DNA of 64,000 bases from Chthoniobacterales bacterium (GTDB lineage Bacteria; Verrucomicrobiota; Verrucomicrobiia; Chthoniobacterales; JACTMZ01): the NCBI GenBank assembly GCA_018402585.1, contig JAGYIO010000003.1, positions 204,386-268,385 of the forward strand, read 5' to 3'. Made by a program: the position numbers and the translations under genes. The notes beneath the pieces are model-generated. The model was not told the DNA's origin, searched no databases, and saw only the letters and a program-made list of their open reading frames with translations. Positions 53,068-62,503 of the stretch are shown piece by piece. Each line of letters begins with the position of its first letter. Position 1 is the first letter of the stretch.

Positions 53068-53712
53068 ATGAGACGAGGCCTATTTGTTACTTTCGAGGGG
53101 TCCGAGGGCTGCGGCAAGTCGACCCAGATCGGGCGCCTTTCCGCGTGGCTGCAGGAGGCCTCGCGGCCCTGCCTGACCACCCGCGAACCGGGGGGCACCG
53201 CGGCCGGGGACCGCCTGCGCGACCTGCTCCAACATGCGCCGGAAGGCCACGCCCTGGTCCCCGAGGCCGAGCTTTTTCTTTTTGCGGCCAGCCGCGCCCA
53301 GCACGTGCGCGAAGTGATTCGCCCCGCGCTCGAACGCGGCGAGGTCGTGATCAGCGACCGTTTCCACGACTCGACCGCTGTCTACCAAGGCGTGGCCCGC
53401 CAGCTCGACCCGCAGATGATCCGCACGGTCAATCGATTCGCCACCGGGGAGACCGTGCCCGACGTGACCTTCCTTCTCGATATGGACGCCGGGGAAGCGC
53501 ACCGCCGTATCGCCCGACGCGACCAACCGGCCGACCGCATGGAGGGCGAGCCGCTTGCTTTTTACCAAGCCGTGCGCCGGGGCTACCTTCTGGCCGCAGA
53601 AGGCGAGCCGTCACGCTTTGTCGTACTCGACGCGACCCGACCCGAGAAAGAACTCGCCGCGCAAATACGCGGTGCTCTCAGCGAAAAATTCCATGGCTTT
53701 TTTACCCGCTGA
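53068..53712 (+). CDS. tmk: Thymidylate kinase
   Basis: A 214-residue dTMP kinase. P-loop FEGSEGCGKSTQ (residues 9-20), REPGGTAAGDRLRDLL, the DRF motif VISDRFHDSTAVYQG and a LID with RRDQPADRMEG. It makes dTDP for DNA synthesis. It overlaps the following delta-prime gene by 20 nt, a common pairing. Confidence 0.96.
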   Translation: MRRGLFVTFEGSEGCGKSTQIGRLSAWLQEASRPCLTTREPGGTAAGDRLRDLLQHAPEGHALVPEAELFLFAASRAQHVREVIRPALERGEVVISDRFHDSTAVYQGVARQLDPQMIRTVNRFATGETVPDVTFLLDMDAGEAHRRIARRDQPADRMEGEPLAFYQAVRRGYLLAAEGEPSRFVVLDATRPEKELAAQIRGALSEKFHGFFTR

Positions 53713-54664
53713 CATCCTCGAACGCCTGCGCCGCGCCCATCAACTCGGGCGTCTCCCCCATGCCATGCTCATTACCGGTTCACCGGGCAGCGGACGGGCC
53801 CGTTTGGCCTTGCAGATCGCAGCCATGGTCAACGACACCACCAGGGAAAAAGCGGCAGTGCACCCGGACATCCACCGCCTCGAGCCCGGTTCCAAATCGC
53901 GCCGCATCCTGGTCGAACCATTCAAGGAATTTTGCCTTCCTTTCTTCGCAACGAGCTTCCAAGCCGGAGCAGTCAAAACCGGTATCGTCCTCGACGCCGA
54001 CCGCCTCCACCCCAATGCAGCCAACGCCTTCCTCAAAACCTTGGAGGAACCGCCGGGGAACACCCTTTTCATTTTGGTCACTTCAAATCCCGGGCTTCTC
54101 CCCATTACCATCGTCTCCCGCTGCGCCCATTTCCCCCTCCGCACCGCGGCTTTGCCTGCTCTGGACGGAGCAGCCGCCGTGGTGGCCGAAGCTACCGGGC
54201 AACTTCTCGCCGCGCCGCCCCGGGCCCGGCTCGGAGCGGGGCTCCTCCTCGCCCGGCGCTTGCAATCCCTCCTGCGCGAAGCGCGCGAAGTGGTCGAAGA
54301 CGAGATTTCCACCGCCTTCAAGGCGGAGAAGAAGCGTCTCGGCGACACGGCCGACGATGAATGGATCAAGACCGAAGAAGGGCGGCTCAAAGCTCTCACC
54401 GAGGCCCGCGTACTCGCCACCCGCCAACACCTGGCCGGCATCGTGGCCGAGCGCGCCGCCGATGTGCTCCGTGCGCGGCACGGTGTCGCAGCCCTGCAAT
54501 TTCCGGCGCTGGCGGCCGAATCCGGACGCCTCGCCGCCCAACTCGACGATGCTTCCCTGCTGCGTATCCTTGACGGCGCGGCGCGATTACGTCTTTTTCT
54601 GGAACGCAACGTGAAAGAAGATATCGCCTTGGAGGCCGGCTGCCTCGCCCTCGCCCGCTCATGA
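53693..54664 (+). CDS. holB: DNA polymerase III delta-prime subunit-like clamp-loader ATPase
   Basis: A 323-residue AAA+ family protein. GRLPHAMLITGSPGSGRARLALQIA is the Walker A region with Lys replaced by Arg, as expected for the non-hydrolysing delta-prime. LDADRLHPNAANAFLKTLEEPPGNTLFILVTSNPGLLPITIVSRC is the conserved delta-prime segment. The C-terminal part is helical and little conserved. Directly after tmk, the usual place. Confidence 0.85.
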   Translation: MAFLPADILERLRRAHQLGRLPHAMLITGSPGSGRARLALQIAAMVNDTTREKAAVHPDIHRLEPGSKSRRILVEPFKEFCLPFFATSFQAGAVKTGIVLDADRLHPNAANAFLKTLEEPPGNTLFILVTSNPGLLPITIVSRCAHFPLRTAALPALDGAAAVVAEATGQLLAAPPRARLGAGLLLARRLQSLLREAREVVEDEISTAFKAEKKRLGDTADDEWIKTEEGRLKALTEARVLATRQHLAGIVAERAADVLRARHGVAALQFPALAAESGRLAAQLDDASLLRILDGAARLRLFLERNVKEDIALEAGCLALARS

Positions 54665-55419
54665 ACATGCACCTTGTCCTCAAATTCGGATCTGGGGTCC
54701 TCACCTCCGATGCCAGCGGGCTGGAACTCGATGCCGCACAATTCACGCGGCTGGCCGGGGAAATCGCCGCCCTGGTCAATGCCGGGCATTCGGTCGTGGT
54801 CATCTCCAGCGCGGCGGTCGCCGCCGGGGTCGCCGCGCTGGGTTTAGCCGCTCGCCCCGTAGCGTTGCCGGCCAAGCAAGCCTGCGCCGCGGTGGGCCAA
54901 ACACAACTCATGCGCACCTATGAGGAAGCCTTTGCACGGCACGGGCTCACCGCGGCCCAAATCCTCCTGACCCACGGTGACCTCGACAGCCGGCAACGCC
55001 GCCAAAACGCGGAAAGCACCCTGGGCGAACTGCGCGCTTTCCCGCGGGTTGTTCCAGTCATCAACGAAAACGACTCCGTTGCGGTGGAGGAACTTCGCTT
55101 CGGCGACAATGACCGCCTCGGGGCTGAGGTGGCCCAACTTTGCCGTGCCGACCTTTTCCTCATTCTGACCAGCTGCGATGGTCTTCAAGCTGCCGGTCAC
55201 CGTCTACCCGTGGTGACCGAACTGGCCGAAGCCCGCGGTCACGTCACTAGGGAAACAGGACGCCATGGCACCGGGGGGATGGCGAGCAAACTTGACGCCG
55301 TCGCAGCCGCCACGTCGGCCGGGATCGAAACCTGGATCCTTGACGGGCGGCTGCCGGATCAGTTGGCCGCCGCGACTTCCGGAAGAGACGTCGGAACACG
55401 TTTCCCCGCCAAGCCATGA
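54661..55419 (+). CDS. proB: Glutamate 5-kinase, without PUA domain
   Basis: A 252-residue amino-acid kinase that phosphorylates glutamate in the first step of proline synthesis. KFGSGVLTS, SSAAVAAGVAALG, AVGQTQLMRTYEEAF, ILLTHGDLDSRQRRQNAESTL, PVINENDSV and FGDNDRLGAEVA are the family core. It lacks the C-terminal PUA domain of longer ProB forms. proA is not adjacent. Start ATG 54661 (alternative 54667). Confidence 0.93.
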   Translation: MNMHLVLKFGSGVLTSDASGLELDAAQFTRLAGEIAALVNAGHSVVVISSAAVAAGVAALGLAARPVALPAKQACAAVGQTQLMRTYEEAFARHGLTAAQILLTHGDLDSRQRRQNAESTLGELRAFPRVVPVINENDSVAVEELRFGDNDRLGAEVAQLCRADLFLILTSCDGLQAAGHRLPVVTELAEARGHVTRETGRHGTGGMASKLDAVAAATSAGIETWILDGRLPDQLAAATSGRDVGTRFPAKP

Positions 55420-56276
55420 TTCGCCGCACCACCACCATCGCTGCCGTGACCTGGACCGAGCTGGTCCGGCTCAAGGTCTTTTATTTCCTCATCATTTTTG
55501 CCCTCCTGATCATCGGAAATGCTTTTTTCCTCGCCCGCTTCAGCTTCGAGGAAGAATTCCAAATGCTGAAGGACATCGCGCTCGGGGCGATGAGCATCTT
55601 CAGTTCGCTCCTCGCCATTCTGGCCACCGCCACCCTCCTGCCCAAAGATATCGAGGACCGGACCATCTACACCGTTCTGGCCAAACCCGTCTCGCGTACC
55701 GAATACCTTCTGGGGAAACTTATGGGAGTTTTTCTCCTCCTTGCTCTGGCCGTGCTCCTCATGGGAGCCGTCTTCGTGATCGTGCTCCTCCTCCGCACCC
55801 AAACCCTCCTCCACTCCGCCCAAATCGAAATGGCTGCGCTGCCCCCGGCCGAACTGCAGGCCGCGCTGGATAAAATCCGCGCTACCGGCTATGACCCCAA
55901 CCTCCTCGCGGGCGGGATCATCATTCTGCTCAAAGCATGGCTGCTTGCCGCCTTGACCATGTTTATCTCGACCTTCGCCACCTCGACCATTTTCACCACA
56001 ATCACGGCCTTCGCCGCCTACTTCATCGGACACCTCCAAGCCACCGCCCGTGAATACTGGCTCGCCGCGGATACCTCCGGCCTCTTCACCAAATCCGGTC
56101 TGGCCCTCGTCTCCCTCATCTTTCCCGACCTGCAGGCTTTTAACCTCGTCGACGACATTGTGACCGGCGCGGCCATCCCCGCGGCAATTTTCTGGCAAAC
56201 CGTCGCCCTCGGTGCCGGCTACATTGCGGTCTACACGGCGCTGGCCGCCGCCGTCTTCCACCAGAAGGAACTTTGA
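55416..56276 (+). CDS. ABC-2 type transport permease without adjacent ATPase
   Basis: A 286-residue membrane protein with about six helices and segments ALGAMSIFSSLLAILATATLLP, DIEDRTIYTVLAKPVSRTEYLLGK and VFLLLALAVLLMGAVFVIVL typical of ABC-2 permeases (NosY/YhaP group). No ATP-binding subunit is beside it. It overlaps proB by 4 nt and is followed 3 nt later by a TPR membrane protein. Confidence 0.85.
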   Translation: MIRRTTTIAAVTWTELVRLKVFYFLIIFALLIIGNAFFLARFSFEEEFQMLKDIALGAMSIFSSLLAILATATLLPKDIEDRTIYTVLAKPVSRTEYLLGKLMGVFLLLALAVLLMGAVFVIVLLLRTQTLLHSAQIEMAALPPAELQAALDKIRATGYDPNLLAGGIIILLKAWLLAALTMFISTFATSTIFTTITAFAAYFIGHLQATAREYWLAADTSGLFTKSGLALVSLIFPDLQAFNLVDDIVTGAAIPAAIFWQTVALGAGYIAVYTALAAAVFHQKEL

Positions 56277-56279
56277 GCC

Positions 56280-57050
56280 ATGCGGCCTGCCGTCCTCTGG
56301 ACCTCTGTCCTCGCCGTCCTCCTCCTCTTCGGTCTGGCCCGCCTGCCGCTCGAGAAGTCCCTTGACACCGCGCACCGCGCGGCTGGTCTGCGCACTACGG
56401 TGCTGAATATCGAGTTGCGCGAAGAGATCGGCCAACTTTCCTACGCGGCCGCCCTCAGCGGATTCCGCTCCCTCATTGCCGCCTTTCTCTGGATCGAGGC
56501 TCACACCGCGTGGGAGCAGACCGCGTGGGGCCGCATGGCCGGGCTTTTCCAGAGCGTGACCGCCCTGCAACCGCGCTCCCTCGTTTACTGGGACTTGGCC
56601 AGCTGGCACATGGCTTGGAACGCCTCCATCGCCGCGCGGGAAAATCCGAAGGAACCGAGCGAATTTCTGCGCCGACGCGCCGAACGGGAATACCACGAAC
56701 TCGGCCGCGACTTCCTCCTCCGTGGAATCGCCAACAATCCCGACCCCCACCTTCTCCACGAACGGCTCGGCATCATGTTGCGCGACAAATTCCACGACCG
56801 CTGCGCTGCGGCCGACGCCTTTGCCGCCGCGGCGGAAAAACCCGCCGCCCCGCCCTACGTGAAGCGCCTCGCCGCTTACGAATTGGCGGCCTGCCCGGGG
56901 CGCGAACGCGAGGCTTACCAAAAATTACGCGCCATCTACCTTCTGGGTCAAGAAGAGCGCATGCCCAGCGTTATCTCTCTGCTCAACCAACTCGAAGCGC
57001 AACTCGACATCCCCGCAGCCGAACGCCTGGCGCCCCCCGCAGCACCATGA
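56280..57050 (+). CDS. Membrane-anchored TPR-like protein
   Basis: A 256-residue protein with an N-terminal anchor (about residues 5-18) and mainly helical, TPR-like rest: SGFRSLIAAFLWIEAHTAWEQTAWGRMAGLFQSVTALQPRS, YWDLASWHMAWN and RDKFHDRCAAADAFAAAAEKP. The pairing with the ABC permease suggests a common complex, but this is inference. No named family is known to me. Confidence 0.7.
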   Translation: MRPAVLWTSVLAVLLLFGLARLPLEKSLDTAHRAAGLRTTVLNIELREEIGQLSYAAALSGFRSLIAAFLWIEAHTAWEQTAWGRMAGLFQSVTALQPRSLVYWDLASWHMAWNASIAARENPKEPSEFLRRRAEREYHELGRDFLLRGIANNPDPHLLHERLGIMLRDKFHDRCAAADAFAAAAEKPAAPPYVKRLAAYELAACPGREREAYQKLRAIYLLGQEERMPSVISLLNQLEAQLDIPAAERLAPPAAP

Positions 57051-57114
57051 GGCCCCGCCATCGGGATTGCCATGGGGTTCGGGTCAGCGGAGTCTGATCG
57101 CTCATCCGCAGCCC

Positions 57115-57837
57115 ATGCGCATCGCCCTCTTCGGTGACATCCACAGTAATCTCGAGGCCCTGCAATCGGTCCTGGCCGACGCGCAACTCCAAGGATGCAC
57201 CCACTACATCTGCCTGGGCGACCTCGTCGGCTACAGCGCCGACCCGGTGGCCTGCCTCGAACTGGTCCGATCGCTCGGATGTCCGGTCATTAAAGGCAAC
57301 CACGACGAGCAGGCTGCCATGTCGGGCTCGCTCGAAGGCTTCACCGACTTGGCCGCCGCGGCCATGGACTGGACCCGTCGCCAAATCGGCGAGCCGGACC
57401 AAGCCTGGTTGCGCTCGCTCCGCCTGCAGCGCGTTATCCGCGATTTCACCGTGGTCCACGCCACCCTCGACACCCCGCACAAATGGGGCTACGTCGCCAC
57501 CCCGGGCGATGCCGCAGCCAGCTTCACCTACCAGCACACTCCGGTCTGCTTTTTCGGTCACACCCACGAACCGTTCCTCTTCTCCACCGGCTTTCTCGTC
57601 AAGAAAAAGACCTTCGACCAAGTCCAGCTCAAGCCGGGCACTCAATACTTGATCAACATCGGCAGCGTCGGCCAACCCCGCGATCAAGACTGGCGCGCGG
57701 CTTATGTCATTTACCAGCCGGAGACCCTCGAGGTCGAACTGCGCCGCATTCCTTACGACATCGCAACCACCCAGCGGAAAATTCTTGCCGCCGGACTTCC
57801 CGCCGAACTGGCCGAACGTCTCGCCCTCGGGAAATGA
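57115..57837 (+). CDS. YfcE/MJ0936-type metallophosphoesterase
   Basis: A 240-residue calcineurin-like phosphoesterase. The five metal-site blocks are FGDIHSN, GDLVGYSADP, GNHDE, VHATLDTP and FGHTHEP. It cleaves a phosphodiester of unknown type with two metal ions. Start ATG 57115; it overlaps the GT9 gene by 4 nt. Confidence 0.92.
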   Translation: MRIALFGDIHSNLEALQSVLADAQLQGCTHYICLGDLVGYSADPVACLELVRSLGCPVIKGNHDEQAAMSGSLEGFTDLAAAAMDWTRRQIGEPDQAWLRSLRLQRVIRDFTVVHATLDTPHKWGYVATPGDAAASFTYQHTPVCFFGHTHEPFLFSTGFLVKKKTFDQVQLKPGTQYLINIGSVGQPRDQDWRAAYVIYQPETLEVELRRIPYDIATTQRKILAAGLPAELAERLALGK

Positions 57838-58805
57838 ATCCGGCGCGCCTCCTCGTGCTCAAGCCGAGTTCCCTCGGTGATATCGTGCACACTTTGCCCG
57901 CCGTCGCCGCCCTGCGGGCGAAATTTCCGGACGCGCACCTCACCTGGATGGTCAATCCCGAGTGGGCCCCGCTCCTCGAGGGCAACCCGCACCTCAATGA
58001 AACCCTCCTTTTCCCCCGCGCCGATTTCCGCGGACTGCAAGGCTGGCGGCGCTTCGGCCGCTGGCGGCGCGCCTTAAAGCGGCAAGCCCCGCCCGACCTC
58101 ATCCTCGACTTCCAAGGCCTCCTCCGCACCGCCCTCGTGGCCCGCGCCTTCCGCGGCGTGCCGGTCTACGGACTCTCCGACGCCCGCGAAGGCGCGCGCT
58201 TCGCCCAAAACAAAACCGTCCCCGTCGACCCCGCCGCCCACGCCGTGGAACGCTACCTTGCCCTCGCCGCGGCCACCGGTGCCACTCTGCCCGGACCACC
58301 CGAGTTCGCCCTGCCCGAGGGCGACCGCCCGTCGGAAGCCATCCCCGCCGAACCCTTCCTTGTCTTCCACCCCTTCTCCCGCGGCCGCGGCAAATCGCTT
58401 GCACCGCAATCCGTCACCGCCTTCTGCCGCGCCGTCGATTTCCCGGTTGTCCTCGTCGGCCGCACCGACCTCAAAGTCCCCGACCTCCCGCCCAAGGTGA
58501 CCAACCTCCTCAACCGCACCAGCCTGACCGAACTCCTCTGGCTCCTGCGCCATGCCGCATTCGTGGTCAGCGTTGACAGCGGTCCCCTCCACCTCGCGGC
58601 CGCCGTCACCGACAAACTTCTCGCCCTGCACACCTGGAGCGATCCCTGCCAAGTCGGCCCCTACCGCCCCGCCGCCCACGTTTGGAAAGCCCGCAATTTC
58701 TTCCCCGCTCTCGACCCCGTCAGCTCGTCCGCTCCCGAGGTCATCCCTTCCACCCAAGACGCCGAACAAATCGCCCGCTGGGTCCGCGAGCGTCTCCCCC
58801 GCTAA
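57834..58805 (+). CDS. GT9 family lipopolysaccharide heptosyltransferase
   Basis: A 323-residue glycosyltransferase, KPSSLGDIVHTLPAVAALRAKFPDAHLTWMVNPEWAPLL at the N-terminus, LDFQGLLRTALVAR and the late VSVDSGPLHLAAAVTDKLLALHTWSDPCQVGPYRP. This matches the ADP-heptose:LPS heptosyltransferase (WaaC-like) group and supports a Gram-negative outer membrane. Last gene of the seven-gene rightward operon. Confidence 0.9.
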   Translation: MNPARLLVLKPSSLGDIVHTLPAVAALRAKFPDAHLTWMVNPEWAPLLEGNPHLNETLLFPRADFRGLQGWRRFGRWRRALKRQAPPDLILDFQGLLRTALVARAFRGVPVYGLSDAREGARFAQNKTVPVDPAAHAVERYLALAAATGATLPGPPEFALPEGDRPSEAIPAEPFLVFHPFSRGRGKSLAPQSVTAFCRAVDFPVVLVGRTDLKVPDLPPKVTNLLNRTSLTELLWLLRHAAFVVSVDSGPLHLAAAVTDKLLALHTWSDPCQVGPYRPAAHVWKARNFFPALDPVSSSAPEVIPSTQDAEQIARWVRERLPR

Positions 58806-58849
58806 CGCCGCCAGCCTGTCCGCCGCGCGCGGAGCCCCGGCGATCTTCC

Positions 58850-60457
58850 TCACGCCCCCGGCGAAGCCATCCCCCGCCGCGAAATCTTCCGCCTGAGCAA
58901 AGCCAGCGCCTCCCGCGCTTCCTCCACGCACAGCAGGGCGCACAGCCCGAAGTAAACCGCGGCCGCCGCGCCGATGATCGCGAGCAACGACCACAAGCGG
59001 TCAACCAAGGACACCGAGGTCAGCCACGGCGCCAGCCACTCCCGCCCGACCAGCACCACCGCAACCAACCCCGCCGCGGCCACGACAATCCGGCCGAACG
59101 AGCCGAGCACCTTGAGCGTCTCCATCCCTCCCGCCGCCCGCCGCATCAGCACATAAAGGATGCAAAAATCGATCGTCGCCACCAGCCCGGTCGACAGCGC
59201 CAACCCTTTGTGCCCCATGCCCAGACGGAAGGTCAGCAGCCAGTTGAGCACGATATTCAGCCCGATCCCGAACAAGGTCACCAGCATCGGCGTCCACTTG
59301 CGGTCCAGCGCATAGAACGCCGGCGAGAGCACCTTGATGCACGCGTAGCCCATCAGTCCGACCGCGTAAAATTGCAGCGCCGCCCCCGTCTGCAAGGTGT
59401 CATTCGCGGTGAACTTTCCCCGCTCGTAAATCAACCCGATGATCTCGCCGCTCATCATCATCAATCCGATCGTCGCGGGCAGCGTGAGGAACAAGGCCAA
59501 CCGGATGGCCTTGGCCAGCGTCTCCCGGAAATGCGCCATGTCGCCGCCCGCCGCGATCTTCGCCACCGCCGGCAAGGTCACCGTCGCCACGGCCACGCCG
59601 AAAATCCCGAGCGGCAACTGCATCAGGCGGAAGGCATACGAGAGCCAACTCACCGCGCCGTCGCCCAGGAAGGAGGCGAAGACGCTATTGACCATCACAT
59701 TGATCTGCACCGCGCTGGCCGCAATGACCGCCGGTAGCATCAGCCACAACACGCGCTTCACCTGCTCGTCGCGCCAACCGAAGTCGAAGTGGAAGGTGAA
59801 CCCGACCTTCTTGAGGCTCGGGATCTGCACGGCCAGTTGCAAAAAACCGCCGATCAGCGTGCCGATGGCCATGCCGATCAGGGCCCGCGAACCGAAGGTC
59901 GGATCGATCCACCAGGCGAGACTCACCCCCCCGAAGATCGATCCGAGGTTGTAAAAACTCGAGGCCAGGGCCGGCACCCCGAAGATATTGCGCGAGTTGA
60001 GCATGCCCATGACGAGCGCCGCCAACGAGACCAGCAAAATGAAGGGGAACATGATGCGCGTCAGCTCCGTGGCGAAGGCCGCCTTCCCCGCGTCGAACCC
60101 CGGCGCCAGCACCCCGATCAAGAGCGGCGCGAAAATCATCCCGAGCAGCGTCACCCCGCTCATGAAAACCAGCGCCAGCGTGGCCATCTTGCGCGCCAGT
60201 TCCCACGAGGCCTCGTAGCTCTTTTCCACCCCGAGCTTGGAAAACACCGTGACGAACGCGATGGACAACGCCCCCTCGGCAAACAAATCGCGCAGCAAAT
60301 TCGGCGCCCGATACGCCGTGATGTATGCATCCATCCCGCGCCCCGCCCCGAACAACGCCGCGAAGATCAACTCGCGCGCCAACCCGAGCACACGGCTCAG
60401 CATGACGGCCAGCGCCACCACGCCCGCCGCCCGCGTGTTCAGTTTTTCCTTAACCAT
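58850..60457 (-). CDS. murJ: Lipid II flippase MurJ
   Basis: A 535-residue MOP-superfamily protein with about 14 transmembrane helices. N-terminal GVVALAVMLSRVLGLARELIFAALFGAGRGMDAYITAYRAPNLLRDLFAEGALS is the diagnostic MurJ/MviN block; LFLTLPATIGLMMMSGEIIGLIYERGKF and SPAFYALDRKWTPM follow. It moves peptidoglycan precursor across the inner membrane. Overlaps tsaC by 8 nt. Confidence 0.96.
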   Translation of the reverse strand: MVKEKLNTRAAGVVALAVMLSRVLGLARELIFAALFGAGRGMDAYITAYRAPNLLRDLFAEGALSIAFVTVFSKLGVEKSYEASWELARKMATLALVFMSGVTLLGMIFAPLLIGVLAPGFDAGKAAFATELTRIMFPFILLVSLAALVMGMLNSRNIFGVPALASSFYNLGSIFGGVSLAWWIDPTFGSRALIGMAIGTLIGGFLQLAVQIPSLKKVGFTFHFDFGWRDEQVKRVLWLMLPAVIAASAVQINVMVNSVFASFLGDGAVSWLSYAFRLMQLPLGIFGVAVATVTLPAVAKIAAGGDMAHFRETLAKAIRLALFLTLPATIGLMMMSGEIIGLIYERGKFTANDTLQTGAALQFYAVGLMGYACIKVLSPAFYALDRKWTPMLVTLFGIGLNIVLNWLLTFRLGMGHKGLALSTGLVATIDFCILYVLMRRAAGGMETLKVLGSFGRIVVAAAGLVAVVLVGREWLAPWLTSVSLVDRLWSLLAIIGAAAAVYFGLCALLCVEEAREALALLRRKISRRGMASPGA

Positions 60458-61475
60458 GCGCCGCCCTGCGTAGCCGATCCATGATGGCCATGCCCAGCCC
60501 CGATTCCGGAATCGCGCAGGCGTAGAGTCGGGTCAGGCCCGACGCGTCGAGCCGCCGCAAGGCCGCAAAAAAGAGCGGCGCCGCCTCCACCGGGTCCGAG
60601 GGCAACACTTCCACCACGGCAAAACCGGGACCGACCGCACCGAAAGCCAGCAACCCGCTCGTCGCCGCGTCGCTGGGCAATGCCGCCTCAGCCGGCCAGA
60701 AACACAGCGGCGTGCGCGGTGCATAATGACTCTCCAACATGCCCGGCGCCGACACGCCCCCCCCGCGCGCCGCCCGCACGACCGGTGCGAACTTGGCCAG
60801 TTCCTCCGCCGTGACCGGACCCGGACGCAACAAAATCAACCGCCCGTTCTCCACCGCCACGATCGTCGATTCCAATCCGTGCCGGCACGGTCCCCCATCG
60901 AGCACCAGCGGGATGCGTCCGCCCAATTCCTCGAGCACATCCTGCGCCGTGACCGGACTGATCCGCCCGAAACGATTCGCACTCGGCGCGGCCACCGGAC
61001 GTCCCAACTCCTCCACTACCGCGGCCATCACCGGATGCGCACTGCAACGCAGCGCCACGGTCGGCAAACCGGAACGCACCAGATCCGGCACCAGATCTTT
61101 GGCCGGCAAGACCATGGTGAACGGCCCCGGCCAGAATGCCGCGGCCAGTCTCGGCGCGAGCACTGCCGCAGCACCGGAGACGCTCGACAGCACCCCGATC
61201 CACGACGCATCGGCCACGTGCACGATCAAGGGATCAAAGGCCGGACGCTCCTTCGCCGCAAAAACTTTGGCCGCGGCTTCGGCCTGAAGCGCATCGCAGG
61301 CCAGACCGTAAACGGTTTCCGTGGGCAAGCCCGCCACCCCGCCTTGCCGCAACAAATCCGCCGCCTCCTCCGCCGCAGGCCTGATTTCGGCCAGGTCATG
61401 CGCCGGCCGCAAGCGGGTCTTCAAAACTTCTGCCCTCTCGACACTTTTTGTCTGAACCCCTTGCTGGAAAGACAC
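60450..61475 (-). CDS. L-threonylcarbamoyladenylate synthase (Sua5 type)
   Basis: A 341-residue enzyme making the precursor of tRNA t6A37. The YrdC domain has GGVAGLPTETVYGLACDAL, FAAKERPAFDPLIVHV, FWPGPFTMVL, RCSAHPVMAAVVEELGRPVAAPSANRFGRISPVTAQDV and LDGGPCRHGLESTIV. The C-terminal Sua5 domain opens with SAPGMLESHYAPRTPL. The start is GTG 61475. Confidence 0.95.
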   Translation of the reverse strand: MSFQQGVQTKSVERAEVLKTRLRPAHDLAEIRPAAEEAADLLRQGGVAGLPTETVYGLACDALQAEAAAKVFAAKERPAFDPLIVHVADASWIGVLSSVSGAAAVLAPRLAAAFWPGPFTMVLPAKDLVPDLVRSGLPTVALRCSAHPVMAAVVEELGRPVAAPSANRFGRISPVTAQDVLEELGGRIPLVLDGGPCRHGLESTIVAVENGRLILLRPGPVTAEELAKFAPVVRAARGGGVSAPGMLESHYAPRTPLCFWPAEAALPSDAATSGLLAFGAVGPGFAVVEVLPSDPVEAAPLFFAALRRLDASGLTRLYACAIPESGLGMAIMDRLRRAAHG

Positions 61476-61570
61476 TTGTAGTTTTTTTGCTCGACCATGA
61501 AAGCTGCCCCTTCAAGTTGCCCCGACGCCCGCTCACCATGACCCGGCCGGTTATCTTTTCCAATAAGCAA

Positions 61571-61599
61571 TTGACCATCGCCGCGCCGTCCACCATATA
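61571..61599 (+). promoter_or_regulatory. Candidate promoter of csp
   Basis: TTGACC (61571-61576) and CATATA (61594-61599) are 17 nt apart, about 45 nt from the csp ATG. Leader length is compatible with cold-shock mRNA control. Confidence 0.5.
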
Positions 61600-61644
61600 C
61601 CCCCGCGGGCGCAGAGTATCGCGTCAACAACCAGCCCCTTCTGC

Positions 61645-61851
61645 ATGCCCCAAGGAATAATCAAGTGGTTCAACAACAAAAAGGGTTTCGGTTTCATCGC
61701 CGACCCCAGTAGTGCCAGCGCCGATATCTTCGTTCATTACTCGGAGATTCGCGGTGATGGTTTTAAAACGCTGGAGGAAGGTGACACCGTGGAGTTCGAG
61801 CTCAGCCCGAGCGACCGCGGACCGAAGGCCTTGAATGTCGTGAAGATCTGA
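61645..61851 (+). CDS. Cold-shock domain protein
   Basis: A 68-residue CSD protein: [17 protein letters not shown] (RNP1 KGFGFI), then DIFVHYSEI (RNP2). A single OB-fold that binds single-stranded RNA. Start ATG 61645; ends 2 nt before aroK. Confidence 0.96.
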   Translation: MPQGIIKWFNNKKGFGFIADPSSASADIFVHYSEIRGDGFKTLEEGDTVEFELSPSDRGPKALNVVKI

Positions 61852-61853
61852 AC

Positions 61854-62375
61854 GTGTTTCGTAACTTGGCCCTCGTCGGATTCATGGGCTCCGGCAAATC
61901 CAGCGTCGGGAGACTCCTCTCGTCGCTCACCGGCTTCGCCCTCGTCGATACCGATACCCTTGTTGCGCAGGAAGCCGGACAATCCATCCCCGCGATCTTC
62001 GAGCAGCACGGCGAAGACCACTTCCGCACGCTCGAAACCAAAGTCCTGCAAAGTCTGGTCGGCCGCATCGGCCTGATCGTCGCCACCGGCGGCGGGGTTA
62101 TCGTCACGGAGGAAAACCGTAAACTTCTCCCGCAGATCGGCCCCGTGGTCTGGCTCGACGCCAGCCCGGAACAACTCTACCAGCGGGTCAAACAGAGCAA
62201 ACGCCCGCTCCTCCAGACCGCCGACCCCCGCCGCACCGTCGAGGAACTCTACCGCCAGCGCGAACCCTTCTATCGCGAGGCCGCCACCGTCCGTCTCGAT
62301 TCCGGCACCCTGACCCACCGCCAAACCGCCGAAGCCATCCTCAACGCCTTGCAACAAGAGCAGGCCCAGCAATAA
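61854..62375 (+). CDS. aroK: Shikimate kinase
   Basis: A 173-residue P-loop kinase, GFMGSGKSSVGRLL at the start, then VDTDTLVAQEAG, FRTLETKVL and VATGGGVIV of the shikimate-binding site, and the LID at KRPLLQTADPR. It phosphorylates shikimate in aromatic amino-acid synthesis. The start is GTG 61854. Confidence 0.95.
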   Translation: MFRNLALVGFMGSGKSSVGRLLSSLTGFALVDTDTLVAQEAGQSIPAIFEQHGEDHFRTLETKVLQSLVGRIGLIVATGGGVIVTEENRKLLPQIGPVVWLDASPEQLYQRVKQSKRPLLQTADPRRTVEELYRQREPFYREAATVRLDSGTLTHRQTAEAILNALQQEQAQQ

Positions 62376-62387
62376 AATGCTCCAAGC

Positions 62388-62415
62388 TTGAAAACCCCCG
62401 CCCCGCGCCTATAGT
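62388..62415 (+). promoter_or_regulatory. Promoter of tRNA-Gln
   Basis: TTGAAA (62388-62393), 16 nt, TATAGT (62410-62415), ending 14 nt before the tRNA 5' end. The best promoter match in the window. Confidence 0.75.
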
Positions 62416-62429
62416 CACATTTCAATTAT

Positions 62430-62503
62430 TGCCTCGTGGTGTAACGGTAGCACTGCAGATTCTGGATCTGTGTGTCATGGTTCGAATCCATGCGAGGCAG
62501 CCA
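62430..62503 (+). tRNA. tRNA-Gln(CTG)
   Basis: A 74-nt tRNA with encoded CCA. Acceptor TGCCTCG/CGAGGCA, anticodon stem GCAGA/TCTGT with loop TTCTGGA (anticodon CTG, CAG codons), T-arm CATGG-TTCGAAT-CCATG, discriminator G (62500), CCA 62501-62503. Its 3' end is copied seven times downstream. Confidence 0.95.

Noticed and set aside
55359-56921. 520-codon minus-strand frame opposite proB, the ABC permease and the TPR protein
   Set aside because: Low-complexity Glu/Gly-rich shadow of membrane protein genes in high-GC DNA.
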